Shown here: positions 1 to 7,200 of the stretch, one piece after another
Position numbering within the stretch: the first letter of the stretch is position 1
How the letters are laid out: each line of letters opens with the position of its first letter
Origin: Marinilactibacillus sp042660675
GTDB taxonomy: Bacteria > Bacillota > Bacilli > Lactobacillales > Carnobacteriaceae_A
Direction of reading: 5' to 3'
Length of the DNA stretch: 21,300 bases
Assembly (NCBI RefSeq): GCF_042660675.1
Contig: NZ_JBHSUL010000021.1
Span: 1 to 21,300 of the forward strand
Made by a program: the position numbers and the translations under genes
Notes under the pieces: model-generated
Told to the model about the DNA's origin: nothing
What the model saw: only the letters and a program-made list of their open reading frames with translations
Database searches by the model: none

Positions 1-23
1 TCCTCTCACTAAAAATGAAGCCC

Positions 24-64
24 AAAAAAAGAAGACTTATCGAATGAAATCGATAAATCTTCTT
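24..64 (-). terminator. Rho-independent terminator of the Lrp-family gene
   Basis: Read on the minus strand, a 15-base stem (29-43 with 50-64, one mismatch) with a six-base loop is followed by a run of seven T (the A run at 24-30 on the plus strand). It sits 43 bases past the stop of the Lrp-family gene, so it most likely ends that transcript. The plus strand has no T run after the stem, so it is not clearly bidirectional. Confidence 0.85.
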
Positions 65-107
65 AAGGGTAACTAATGTTACCAACACTATTTGACACAG
101 AGCCTTT

Positions 108-566
108 TTATTTTGCTTCAGTTTCTTCGGATGCGAGTAACTGAACGCCTCGGGCAGGTATTGGTGTAGAAAAAACGATTTGTGTAGACGTTTTACCAAA
201 TCGCTGAAGATCGTTTATGAAATCATCCAATTCAGTTGTTGTTGGGTAAGCGGCTTTAATCAGCATTGAAAACTCTCCGGTTACGCAGTTACATTCCAAG
301 ACATTAGTGGATTGTTGAATGTATGGATAAAAATCTTCTTTCTGAGTGGGGCTTAAGTCTAAATGAATAAACGCTTGAATATGATAGCCCATTTTTTTCA
401 AGTCTGGGGAAGCAATATATCTTCCAAGAATACCTTCGTTCTCCAAACGGTGGATACGAGCTGAGACAGCTGGAGAAGAAAGATACGTTTCTCCTGCGAT
501 TTCTTTTAAAGATGCACGACTGTTTTTTTGAAGTATCTCAACAATTTTCTTATCCATTTGATCCAT
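108..566 (-). CDS. Lrp/AsnC-family transcriptional regulator
   Basis: A 152-residue DNA-binding protein of the feast/famine (Lrp/AsnC) family, which usually binds as dimers or octamers and responds to amino acids. The N-terminal winged helix (residues 4-60) includes the recognition-helix stretch SSPAVSARIHRLE and the usual EGILGRY turn. Residues about 66-145 form the RAM ligand-binding domain (AFIHLDL, then VTGEFSMLIKA). I chose the ATG at 566 because AAGGGG lies 10 bases before it; a TTG at 575 is too close to that site. It stands alone, has its own terminator, and its upstream region carries palindromes that could be its own operators. The ligand and targets cannot be told from sequence. 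Confidence 0.93.
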   Translation of the reverse strand: MDQMDKKIVEILQKNSRASLKEIAGETYLSSPAVSARIHRLENEGILGRYIASPDLKKMGYHIQAFIHLDLSPTQKEDFYPYIQQSTNVLECNCVTGEFSMLIKAAYPTTTELDDFINDLQRFGKTSTQIVFSTPIPARGVQLLASEETEAK

Positions 567-626
567 GTAAAACAAGCCCCTTTTTTAACAACAACTATCA
601 TTGAATCATTGTTATGCTGAAATTTT

Positions 627-638
627 TTAGTTAACTAA
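627..638. promoter_or_regulatory. Perfect 12-base palindrome upstream of the Lrp gene
   Basis: TTAGTTAACTAA is a perfect palindrome inside an A/T-rich dyad. It lies 61 bases before the Lrp start codon and immediately downstream of a minus-strand TATAAT (644-649). A palindrome around the likely transcription start fits autorepression, common in this family, but this is inference. Confidence 0.4.
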
Positions 639-643
639 TTTTT

Positions 644-691
644 ATTATAGCAATTTGATTATATTATACCTTAATCAAAAATTAATGCAAT
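644..691 (-). promoter_or_regulatory. Candidate promoter region of the Lrp gene
   Basis: Two minus-strand TATAAT hexamers are visible, at 644-649 and 663-668. The second has TTGCAT 16 bases upstream (685-690); the first has no good -35. Which one is used cannot be decided by eye. Confidence 0.35.
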
Positions 692-701
692 ATACTTTTT
701 A

Positions 702-764
702 GGTATACCAATAGTTATTTAATAGGTTTATGTTTATACTAAACAACGTTAAGTTAGGTATACC
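702..764. repeat. Two copies of the palindrome GGTATACC, 55 bases apart
   Basis: GGTATACC occurs at 702-709 and 757-764, each preceded by TA or TTA. The 55-base period is close to five helical turns, which would place both on the same DNA face. They lie just upstream of the candidate Lrp promoter, so they could be regulator operators; no protein is identified. Confidence 0.4.
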
Positions 765-795
765 TGTTTAGAGTGAATAGAATATGATTTCTGTG

Positions 796-825
796 GGTAT
801 CGTTTCTTTAGAAGGATACCTTTTT
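796..825 (+). terminator. Hairpin with plus-strand T run after the ABC-F gene
   Basis: GGTATC (796-801) pairs with GATACC (815-820), with extra pairing inside the loop (TTC with GAA), then TTTTT at 821-825. The T run is on the plus strand, yet the only nearby gene end is the minus-strand ABC-F gene (stop at 832). It may act as a 3' hairpin for that gene or block plus-strand antisense transcription. Confidence 0.4.
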
Positions 826-831
826 CGGTCT

Positions 832-2790
832 TTATTGATAACTTTCGAGTTCGATACTAGCCGTTTCCCATTGTTCCATGAGTGTCTCTTGCTCTGCTTG
901 AAGTTCTTCGTGTTCACTTGAAAATCGTGCCGCCTGATCTGCATCATCATAAATGGCAGGATCACTGAGCTGTTGATGAACCTGTTCCAGTTTTTCTTCA
1001 TTTACTTGAAGCTTCTGTTCTAGTTCATCTATTAATCGCTCTAAACGACGTGTCTCCCTTTGTTGCTCTTTTTGCTGAGCCCGGTCAGAGCCACTAGATG
1101 GCGCAGAAGCGGATGATACAGCAGGATTCGGCTGGTTCGTTTCTACTGTGTTTTTTAGTGCGGATAAAGCTTCGAGTTCTTCTTTCTTTTGAAGATAATA
1201 ATCGTAATCACCTAAATACAGTGTAAGTCCATCTTGATTGATTTCAAGAACTTTAGTAGCCATACGATTAATAAAGTACCGGTCATGGGAAACAAATAAA
1301 AGCGTTCCCTCGAAATCGATCAGTGCGTTTTCCAGAACTTCTTTGGAGTCAATATCCAAGTGGTTAGTGGGTTCATCTAGTATAAGGAAATTGTTTTTTT
1401 CCATAGCTAGTTTTGCTAAAGCAACTCGTGCTTTTTCACCACCACTTAAAGAAGAAATGGATTTCTCAACGTCATCTCCAGAAAACAAAAAGCTTCCCAG
1501 TAGCGTACGAATAGATTGTTCAGGAATTGTTGGATGTTCATCCCACAGTTCATCTAAAACACGCTTTGTTGAATGAAGCAAGGTTTGTTCTTGATCATAA
1601 TAGCCAGTATCCACTTTAGTACCAAACTGGATAGAACCAGCTATTTTTGGAATCTGACCAACCAGTGTTTTGAGCAAGGTGGTTTTTCCGACTCCATTTG
1701 GACCAACTAAAGCGATCGCATCTGTTTTTCGAATATCTAAATTGATGGATTTAGACAAGGCATGGTCGTTGTATCCTATAATAAGCTCTTCTGTTTGAAG
1801 TACAACGCTACCTGATTCTCTTTCAGTATAAAAATTAAAGTTAGCCGATTTTTCGTCATCTTGAGGTTTACCCATTTTATCCATCTTATCTAGCATTTTT
1901 CTTCTGGATTGTGCTCGTTTAGTCGTAGAAGCCCGAACAAGATTCCGATTGATAAAGTCTTCAGTCTTCTCGATTTTTTTCTGCTGCTTTTCGTATTCTT
2001 TCCACATTTTTTGAATAAGCTCTGCTTTTAGTTTCAAATAATTGGAGTAGTTTCCTGTAAAGTGTTGAACCTTTCCGTTACTCACTTCGTAGATTTCATT
2101 GACGACCTTATCTAGAAAATAGCGGTCATGTGAGACAATCAGTAGAGCGCCTGTATAGCTTAAAAGATATTTTTCCAGCCAAGCTAGCGTATCAATGTCC
2201 AAATGGTTAGTGGGCTCATCCAAAACTAAGAGATCTTTTTTCTCTAATAGCAATTGGGCAAGCGCTAAGCGTGTTTTTTGACCACCAGATAACTGAGAGA
2301 TTGGCATTGAAAAGTCTTCTTCATAAAAACGGAAACCATGAAGTACGGAGCGGATTTCACTTTCATAGCCGTATCCATTTTGTTGCTTAAAGGATTCTTG
2401 CATGATGTCATAGCGTTTGAGTAGTTCCTGATATTTCTCTTGATCTTCTAGGAGACTAGGATCACTCATTTTAGCTTCTAATTGACGCATTTCTTTTTCG
2501 AGTTGAATCACAGATTCAAAAACAGTTAGCATTTCTTCCCATATAGTTCTAGTCGATTCTAGGCCGGTATGTTGATCCAGATAACCGATAGTCAATTCCT
2601 TTTTTTTATTCACACGGCCAGCATCGGGCTCTTCTTGTCCAGATATAATGTGTAGTAAAGTCGATTTTCCTGCGCCGTTTCTTCCAACTAGTCCGACTCG
2701 GGCAGCTTCCTTGATTTCTAGAGTAACGTCATCGAACAAAATCTCTGCACCAAAGTGACGTGCAACTTTCTGAGTTTGTAATAAAATCAT
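832..2790 (-). CDS. ydiF: ABC-F family ATPase, YdiF-like
   Basis: A 652-residue soluble protein with two ABC ATPase domains and no membrane segments, typical of ABC-F proteins, which act on the ribosome (translation factors or antibiotic-protection proteins) rather than in transport. Domain 1 has Walker A GRNGAGKS (36-43), signature LSGGQ (167-171) and DEPTNHLD (191-198). Domain 2 has GPNGVGKT (363-370), LSGGE (448-452) and DEPTNHLD (472-479). The charged linker at about 250-320 is the P-site tRNA interaction region, and the tail (about 570-650) is a predicted coiled coil. The start has GAGG eight bases upstream. Length and position next to rex match B. subtilis YdiF (about 642 residues), so I favour a housekeeping member over a resistance determinant; substrate specificity is unknown. 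Confidence 0.93.
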   Translation of the reverse strand: MILLQTQKVARHFGAEILFDDVTLEIKEAARVGLVGRNGAGKSTLLHIISGQEEPDAGRVNKKKELTIGYLDQHTGLESTRTIWEEMLTVFESVIQLEKEMRQLEAKMSDPSLLEDQEKYQELLKRYDIMQESFKQQNGYGYESEIRSVLHGFRFYEEDFSMPISQLSGGQKTRLALAQLLLEKKDLLVLDEPTNHLDIDTLAWLEKYLLSYTGALLIVSHDRYFLDKVVNEIYEVSNGKVQHFTGNYSNYLKLKAELIQKMWKEYEKQQKKIEKTEDFINRNLVRASTTKRAQSRRKMLDKMDKMGKPQDDEKSANFNFYTERESGSVVLQTEELIIGYNDHALSKSINLDIRKTDAIALVGPNGVGKTTLLKTLVGQIPKIAGSIQFGTKVDTGYYDQEQTLLHSTKRVLDELWDEHPTIPEQSIRTLLGSFLFSGDDVEKSISSLSGGEKARVALAKLAMEKNNFLILDEPTNHLDIDSKEVLENALIDFEGTLLFVSHDRYFINRMATKVLEINQDGLTLYLGDYDYYLQKKEELEALSALKNTVETNQPNPAVSSASAPSSGSDRAQQKEQQRETRRLERLIDELEQKLQVNEEKLEQVHQQLSDPAIYDDADQAARFSSEHEELQAEQETLMEQWETASIELESYQ

Positions 2791-3056
2791 TTAAATTCCT
2801 CATTTTGGATTATTAGGTCTTTTTATCTCTATAGACTAAGTGCTTTTCCGTATAAGTGTAGCATATCTAAAGAATGATATACAGGTAACAGAATACGAGA
2901 AATTTAAAAATCTTTTTATGTAATCGGTTGCTTAAAATAGTCGAAATATTGAGTCAAATCGTCTATTAAACGGATGTTTTTTCACAAACTACCCAAAAAT
3001 ATTGTTAGCGAGTATAGTTATCCTGGCTACAAACGCTTATTTTATGGTCATATTAA

Positions 3057-3085
3057 CTTTCATTTTCCGTTTTACATGCTATAAT
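3057..3085 (+). promoter_or_regulatory. Probable rex promoter (extended -10)
   Basis: TGCTATAAT at 3077-3085 is an extended -10 with a perfect TATAAT; the -35 position (CTTTCA, 3057-3062, 17-base spacer) is poor, as is usual for extended -10 promoters. Predicted transcription would start near 3092, giving an approximately 100-base leader. Confidence 0.6.
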
Positions 3086-3108
3086 AACTAATGAAACATC
3101 TCTTACAC

Positions 3109-3128
3109 TTGTGAAATCTGATTCATAA
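3109..3128. promoter_or_regulatory. Imperfect Rex-operator-like inverted repeat before rex
   Basis: TTGTGAA (3109-3115) and TTCATAA (3122-3128) are separated by six bases. The known Rex operator is TTGTGAA, four bases, TTCACAA, so the right half has one mismatch and the spacing is two bases too long. It lies just downstream of the predicted start site, a position fitting autorepression, but binding is doubtful because of the spacing. Confidence 0.3.
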
Positions 3129-3193
3129 AATAAACTTAAATAGAATTAACCTTTCAATCAGAAAAGACAATTAAACCATAAAGGAGAAAAAGC

Positions 3194-3892
3194 ATGGTAG
3201 AAAAGAAGATTCCTAAAGCAACTGCAAGAAGGTTACCCCTTTATTATCGTTATTTACGTTTTCTCCACGAAGCCGGGAAGAGTCGAGTATCCTCAGCAAA
3301 ATTGAGTGAAGCCGTAAAAGTAGATAGCGCAACAATCAGAAGAGACTTTTCATACTTTGGAGCGTTAGGTAAAAGAGGATATGGATACGACGTCGAAGCA
3401 CTAATGAATTTTTTCAGCAAAACGCTCAATCAAGATCGCCTGACAAATGTCGCTTTAATTGGCGTTGGGAATCTTGGACAAGCACTATTGAACTATAATT
3501 TCAGACGTAGCAATAATACAAGAATTAGTGCGGGCTTTGATGTGAATAAAGAACTGATTGGTACGGTTCATCAGGGCGTACCTGTTTATCATATTGATGA
3601 GATGGTAGAACAACTTGATTTACAGCAGATAGATGTTGCGATACTGACGGTCCCTTCAGAAATCGCTCAAGAAATGGCGAACAAATTAGTTGAAGGTGGC
3701 GTGAAAGGAATCATGAACTTTACCCCTATTCGAGTAAATGTGCCGGATAACATCCGAGTACATAATGTCGATTTGACTAATGAACTTCAAACATTGATTT
3801 ATTTCATCAACTATTATCAAGAGTTAGATGAAGCTGAAGATGAAGTCATGATTGATGAAGATACAGGAGAACTTTTCGTCGAAGAAGACTAA
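3194..3892 (+). CDS. rex: Redox-sensing transcriptional repressor Rex
   Basis: A 232-residue NADH/NAD+ sensor that represses fermentation and respiration genes when NADH is low. The N-terminal winged helix (about 1-80) shows the family stretch RLPLYYRYLRFL and the recognition region SATIRRDFSYFGALGKRGYG. The Rossmann NAD(H)-binding domain begins at ALIGVGNLGQALL, with the glycine motif at 90-95, and the C-terminal swapped helix ends in an acidic tail longer than usual (about residues 212-232). AAAGGAG lies seven to eight bases before the ATG. It stands alone and ends at a bidirectional terminator. Its place near ydiF, ydiK, ydiL and groESL matches B. subtilis. Confidence 0.97.
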   Translation: MVEKKIPKATARRLPLYYRYLRFLHEAGKSRVSSAKLSEAVKVDSATIRRDFSYFGALGKRGYGYDVEALMNFFSKTLNQDRLTNVALIGVGNLGQALLNYNFRRSNNTRISAGFDVNKELIGTVHQGVPVYHIDEMVEQLDLQQIDVAILTVPSEIAQEMANKLVEGGVKGIMNFTPIRVNVPDNIRVHNVDLTNELQTLIYFINYYQELDEAEDEVMIDEDTGELFVEED

Positions 3893-3900
3893 AAAGATAA

Positions 3901-3956
3901 AAAAACTGCAGGCTATTCGTTCAAAAACTTGAACGAGCAGCTTGCAGTTTTTTTAG
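3901..3956. terminator. Bidirectional terminator between rex and ydiK
   Basis: Long arms (3901-3922 and 3931-3952, a few mismatches) around an eight-base loop have A residues on the left and T residues on the right, so both convergent genes can use it. The ydiK stop codon (3953-3955) lies at its right edge. Confidence 0.85.
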
Positions 3957-4156
3957 ACTTTATAATTTTTTTTGATTTTATAGTAGACCTGCACTAAACG
4001 GCTTCCTTGAACAAAGTCCCGGGTAGCTAGAAAGACAAACAGTATAGGGAAAAAGTCCCAACCGTCTCTTTGAACGGAACTAATTGTTACATAGATCAGT
4101 GCGGCAAACATAGCGTATTTCAAGAAAATATAAGTGAGTAGTTGCTTGGTTGTCAT
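3953..4156 (-). CDS. ydiK: Small membrane protein, YdiK/DUF4305-like
   Basis: A 67-residue protein with two likely membrane helices (about 8-26 and 34-50) and a basic C-terminus (KIKKNYK). The stretch WDFFPILFVFLATRDFVQGS with a following R resembles the conserved part of the DUF4305 (YdiK) family. AAGGA is seven bases before the ATG. It follows ydiL by 28 bases on the same strand, so the two are probably cotranscribed. Its function is unknown in all species; the identification rests on both the motif and the conserved neighbourhood. Confidence 0.75.
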   Translation of the reverse strand: MTTKQLLTYIFLKYAMFAALIYVTISSVQRDGWDFFPILFVFLATRDFVQGSRLVQVYYKIKKNYKV

Positions 4157-4184
4157 CAGAAAATCCTTTCATAAAACGCGTTCT

Positions 4185-4841
4185 TTATAAGAAAAATTCT
4201 ACAAGTATAGCGAATGTATTCATTAAACAGTGAGCGATAATGGGTGTCCAGATATTTTTGGTCTTGTAGTATAGCCAAGAAAAGACAAGCCCCATAACGG
4301 AATAAACCAAAATCCTACCATCAAAGTGAATCAAAGCGAAGGCTAAAGAACTGATTATTGCGGCGCCAACACCACCGATTTTTCCAACACTTAAACCAAA
4401 TAAAACTTTTCGAAAAACAAATTCTTCCATGATAGGGCCAGCGATGGAAACAATCACGATGAAATAAGGATAACGCTTGACGATTTCAAGGATTCCCTGG
4501 GTATTTTGTGAGGTGATCGGTGTTCCTAAGAAATTCACTTCAATAAGTGTAGCGATATACTGGGAAACAACTGCAATCACGAATCCTACCACTCCCCAGA
4601 TCATCACTTTAGATTTCTGTAAGCTGAAGGGTTTTTCAAAGAAAAGATCGAATCGTTTTTTTCTATCTAGGAAGATTATAAGCCCAGCACCTAAAATAAA
4701 TAAAAGGATATTCGACCAAATTCCCCCAGTAGGCTGTAGAGAAGCAGGTAATAACTGACTAGATAAGATCGTTAAGAATTGAATCATAATGTAAATCAAT
4801 ACGATTTGTAGTCCGGTTTTCTTTTTGTTGTCTGTGTCCAT
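4185..4841 (-). CDS. ydiL: CPBP-family intramembrane protease, YdiL-like
   Basis: A 218-residue polytopic membrane protein of the CPBP (CAAX protease/bacteriocin-processing, Abi) family. Motif 1 is EEFVFR (E139, E140, R144), motif 2 has H172 (ALIHFD) and motif 3 is H204 with N208 (IIAHCLMN), which together form the glutamate/histidine active site. About six membrane helices are visible. The reading frame stays open upstream to 5006, but this would run across the groES promoter and CIRCE; GAGG lies nine bases before the ATG at 4841, so I use that. An ATG at 4850 directly abuts GAGG and is less likely. It leads the ydiL-ydiK pair, divergent from groES. The substrate is unknown. Confidence 0.88.
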   Translation of the reverse strand: MDTDNKKKTGLQIVLIYIMIQFLTILSSQLLPASLQPTGGIWSNILLFILGAGLIIFLDRKKRFDLFFEKPFSLQKSKVMIWGVVGFVIAVVSQYIATLIEVNFLGTPITSQNTQGILEIVKRYPYFIVIVSIAGPIMEEFVFRKVLFGLSVGKIGGVGAAIISSLAFALIHFDGRILVYSVMGLVFSWLYYKTKNIWTPIIAHCLMNTFAILVEFFL

Positions 4842-4959
4842 GTGACTCATCCTCGCTCTATCATAACGTTCAGTCAAAGCTGACAATACTAGTAACTTAA
4901 CATAAAAACCAAGCGTATTCCAGATGAGATTTTTAATTGATTTTTTAACATCAAAAGGC

Positions 4960-4988
4960 TTGCAAGAAATCCTCGTTTTGAATATACT
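4960..4988 (+). promoter_or_regulatory. groESL promoter, sigma-A type
   Basis: TTGCAA (4960-4965) and TATACT (4983-4988) are separated by exactly 17 bases, a near-consensus vegetative promoter. Transcription would start a few bases before the CIRCE element, so HrcA bound there would block it. Confidence 0.85.
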
Positions 4989-4999
4989 AAGTATTGGAG

Positions 5000-5026
5000 T
5001 TAGCACTCGGACACTTAGAGTGCTAA
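5000..5026. promoter_or_regulatory. CIRCE operator (HrcA binding site)
   Basis: TTAGCACTC, nine bases, GAGTGCTAA: a perfect match to the CIRCE inverted repeat bound by the heat-shock repressor HrcA. It sits between the groES promoter and the start codon at 5069. hrcA itself is not in the window. Confidence 0.98.
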
Positions 5027-5068
5027 CACGAATCTAATCAACTAAAAAATTATCGGAGGGATAACACC

Positions 5069-5353
5069 ATGTTAAAACCTTTAGGAAATCGTGTTCTTCT
5101 AGAAGTCATCAAAGAAGAAGAAAAAACTGTAAGTGGACTTGTTTTACCAGAATCGGCAAAAGAAAAGCCACAGACAGCAAAAGTTGTAGCAGTAGGTAAT
5201 GGTAAAGTACTGGAAGACGGCAGACGTGCAGAAGTCGATGTTGCTGTTGGAGAAAAGGTTATTTTCGAAAAGTACGCAGGCTCTGAAGTGAAATACGAAG
5301 GTAAAGATTACCTAGTGCTTAAAGATACAGACATCATTGCTGTAGTAGAATAG
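5069..5353 (+). CDS. groES: Co-chaperonin GroES (Hsp10)
   Basis: A 94-residue protein of normal GroES length. It forms the seven-fold lid on GroEL and controls release of folded clients. The N-terminus MLKPLGNRVLLEV, the mobile loop KTVSGLVLPESAKEKPQ (about 19-35) and the ending VLKDTDIIAVVE are family hallmarks. A GGAGG site lies nine bases upstream of the ATG. It is the first gene of the operon behind CIRCE, followed by groEL after 102 bases. Confidence 0.98.
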   Translation: MLKPLGNRVLLEVIKEEEKTVSGLVLPESAKEKPQTAKVVAVGNGKVLEDGRRAEVDVAVGEKVIFEKYAGSEVKYEGKDYLVLKDTDIIAVVE

Positions 5354-5455
5354 TTTTTCACACTTGTAAAGCATTCGTATCAATAAGGTCAAATCAATTT
5401 TACAATATAAAAATAAAAATCGAACAAAAAATTTACTAAGAGGTGAATGGAAACC

Positions 5456-7078
5456 ATGGCTAAAGATATCAAATTTTCTGAAGACGCACGTGCAGCTATG
5501 CTACGTGGAGTTGACAAATTAGCAAATACAGTAAAAGTAACATTAGGACCCAAAGGAAGAAACGTTATTTTAGATAAAGCTTTCGGTGCTCCTCAAATCA
5601 CTAACGACGGTGTAAGAATTGCCAAAGAAATCGAACTTGAAGATCAGTTTGAAAACATGGGTGCTCAATTAGTAGCCGAAGTTGCAAGCAAAACAAATGA
5701 TATCGCTGGTGACGGTACGACTACAGCAACTGTTTTAACTCAAGCTATCGTAAACGAAGGAATGAAAAACGTGACAGCTGGAGCAAATCCAGTAGGAATC
5801 CGTCGCGGAATCGAAATGGCAACAAGAAAAGCTGTTGAAGCACTACATGAAGCTTCTACTAAAGTTGAAGGTAAAGAATCCATCGCTCAGATCGCTGCGA
5901 TTTCTTCTGGAGACGAAGAAATTGGTCAATTACTAGCAGATGCTATGGAAAAAGTTGGTAGTGATGGCGTCATCACCATCGAAGAATCTCAAGGGATCGA
6001 AACAGAACTTGACGTTGTTGAAGGTATGCAATTCGACCGTGGTTACCTTTCTCAATACATGGTAACAGATAATGAGAAAATGGAAGCTAACCTTGAAAAT
6101 CCATACGTTTTAATTACAGACAAGAAAATTTCTTCTGTTCAAGATATTCTTCCTGTACTTGAAAACATTATGCAACAAAACCGTCCATTACTGATTATTG
6201 CGGACGATATTGAAGGAGAAGCATTGCCTACTTTAGTATTAAACAAAATCAGAGGAACGTTGAATGTTGTAGCAGTTAAAGCACCTGGTTTCGGTGACCG
6301 CCGTAAAGGTATGCTTGAAGATATCGCGATTCTGACAAATGGTACAGTGATCACTGATGATCTTGGACTAGACTTGAAAGATATGACGATTGATCAATTA
6401 GGTGTTGCTGGTAAAGCGGTTGTTACAAAAGACAACACAACACTTGTTGAAGGAACTGGCGACAAAGGTAACATCGAGCAACGTGTTGCAATGCTTCGCG
6501 CACAAGCAGAAGAAACAAATTCTGAATTCGACCGTGAAAAATTACAAGAACGTATTGCAAAACTTGCAGGCGGAGTGGCTGTCATCAAAGTTGGAGCAGC
6601 TACTGAAACAGAAATTAAAGAACGTAAATTACGTATTGAAGATGCTTTGAATGCTGCACGTGCAGCAGTTGAAGAAGGTGTTATCGCTGGTGGTGGTACG
6701 GCTTATATCAATATCTTAAGCAAACTTCAAGAAATTGAAGCAACTGGTGACGAAGCAACAGGTGTTAAAATCGTTGTTCGTGCGCTTGAAGAACCAGTAC
6801 GTCAAATTGCATTCAATGCAGGTCTTGATGGTAGCGTAATCGTAGAACGTCTGAAACATGTAGAACCAGGTATTGGTTTCAATGCAGCTACTGGAGAAAT
6901 GGTCAACATGGTAGAAGCAGGAATCATTGATCCTACAAAAGTAACGCGTTCAGCACTACAAAACGCAGCTTCTGTTTCTGCATTACTTCTTACAACTGAA
7001 GCAGCTGTTGCTGATATTCCTGAACCAGAAGCTCCAGGAGCTGGAATGGATCCAGGCGCAATGGGCGGCATGATGTAA
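5456..7078 (+). CDS. groEL: Chaperonin GroEL (Hsp60)
   Basis: A 540-residue chaperonin subunit that forms double seven-membered rings and folds proteins with ATP. It starts MAKDIKFSEDARAAMLRG; visible signatures include the ATP-binding stretch GPKGRNV, GDGTTTATVL, the AAVEEGVIAGGG stretch and the flexible C-terminus ending GAMGGMM. The ATG at 5447 would add three residues, but that start is almost on top of the AGAGGTG ribosome site, so the family-standard start at 5456 is used. No residue looks abnormal. It is the last gene of the HrcA-controlled operon. Confidence 0.98.
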   Translation: MAKDIKFSEDARAAMLRGVDKLANTVKVTLGPKGRNVILDKAFGAPQITNDGVRIAKEIELEDQFENMGAQLVAEVASKTNDIAGDGTTTATVLTQAIVNEGMKNVTAGANPVGIRRGIEMATRKAVEALHEASTKVEGKESIAQIAAISSGDEEIGQLLADAMEKVGSDGVITIEESQGIETELDVVEGMQFDRGYLSQYMVTDNEKMEANLENPYVLITDKKISSVQDILPVLENIMQQNRPLLIIADDIEGEALPTLVLNKIRGTLNVVAVKAPGFGDRRKGMLEDIAILTNGTVITDDLGLDLKDMTIDQLGVAGKAVVTKDNTTLVEGTGDKGNIEQRVAMLRAQAEETNSEFDREKLQERIAKLAGGVAVIKVGAATETEIKERKLRIEDALNAARAAVEEGVIAGGGTAYINILSKLQEIEATGDEATGVKIVVRALEEPVRQIAFNAGLDGSVIVERLKHVEPGIGFNAATGEMVNMVEAGIIDPTKVTRSALQNAASVSALLLTTEAAVADIPEPEAPGAGMDPGAMGGMM

Positions 7079-7093
7079 TTTTATGACTTAAAG

Positions 7094-7128
7094 AAAAAGC
7101 TGCATCCTTTCATGGGATGTAGCTTTTT
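7094..7128 (+). terminator. Terminator of the groESL operon
   Basis: A 14-base stem (7094-7107 with 7115-7128, one G-T pair) closes a short loop and ends in a T run, 15 bases after the groEL stop. Confidence 0.92.
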
Positions 7129-7200
7129 CGCTTTGCGTAAAAAGAATATGATAAGATAAAAGTACGAAGTACCGTCTAGAATGATCAAAGGGGATAGATT

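Larger units (their letters stand above)
2791..3193. other. Divergent intergenic region between ABC-F gene and rex
   Basis: This 403-base A/T-rich stretch must hold promoters for both divergent genes. A good extended -10 for rex and an imperfect Rex-like operator are visible on the right side. For the ABC-F gene I see only a weak minus-strand candidate (TTACCT, 17 bases, TATGCT). No small gene or RNA is evident; a half Rex site (TTCACAA, 2981-2987) has no partner at the right distance. Confidence 0.5.

Noticed and set aside
4477..4758. Plus-strand open frame of about 93 codons inside ydiL
   Set aside because: Antisense shadow of conserved CPBP protease sequence, with no ribosome site or recognisable motif.
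5356..5374. Inverted repeat TTTTCACACTTGTAAA after groES as a Rex site
   Set aside because: The half-sites are in the opposite orientation to a Rex operator.
6802..7071. Minus-strand open frame inside groEL
   Set aside because: Shadow frame opposite highly conserved GroEL coding sequence.
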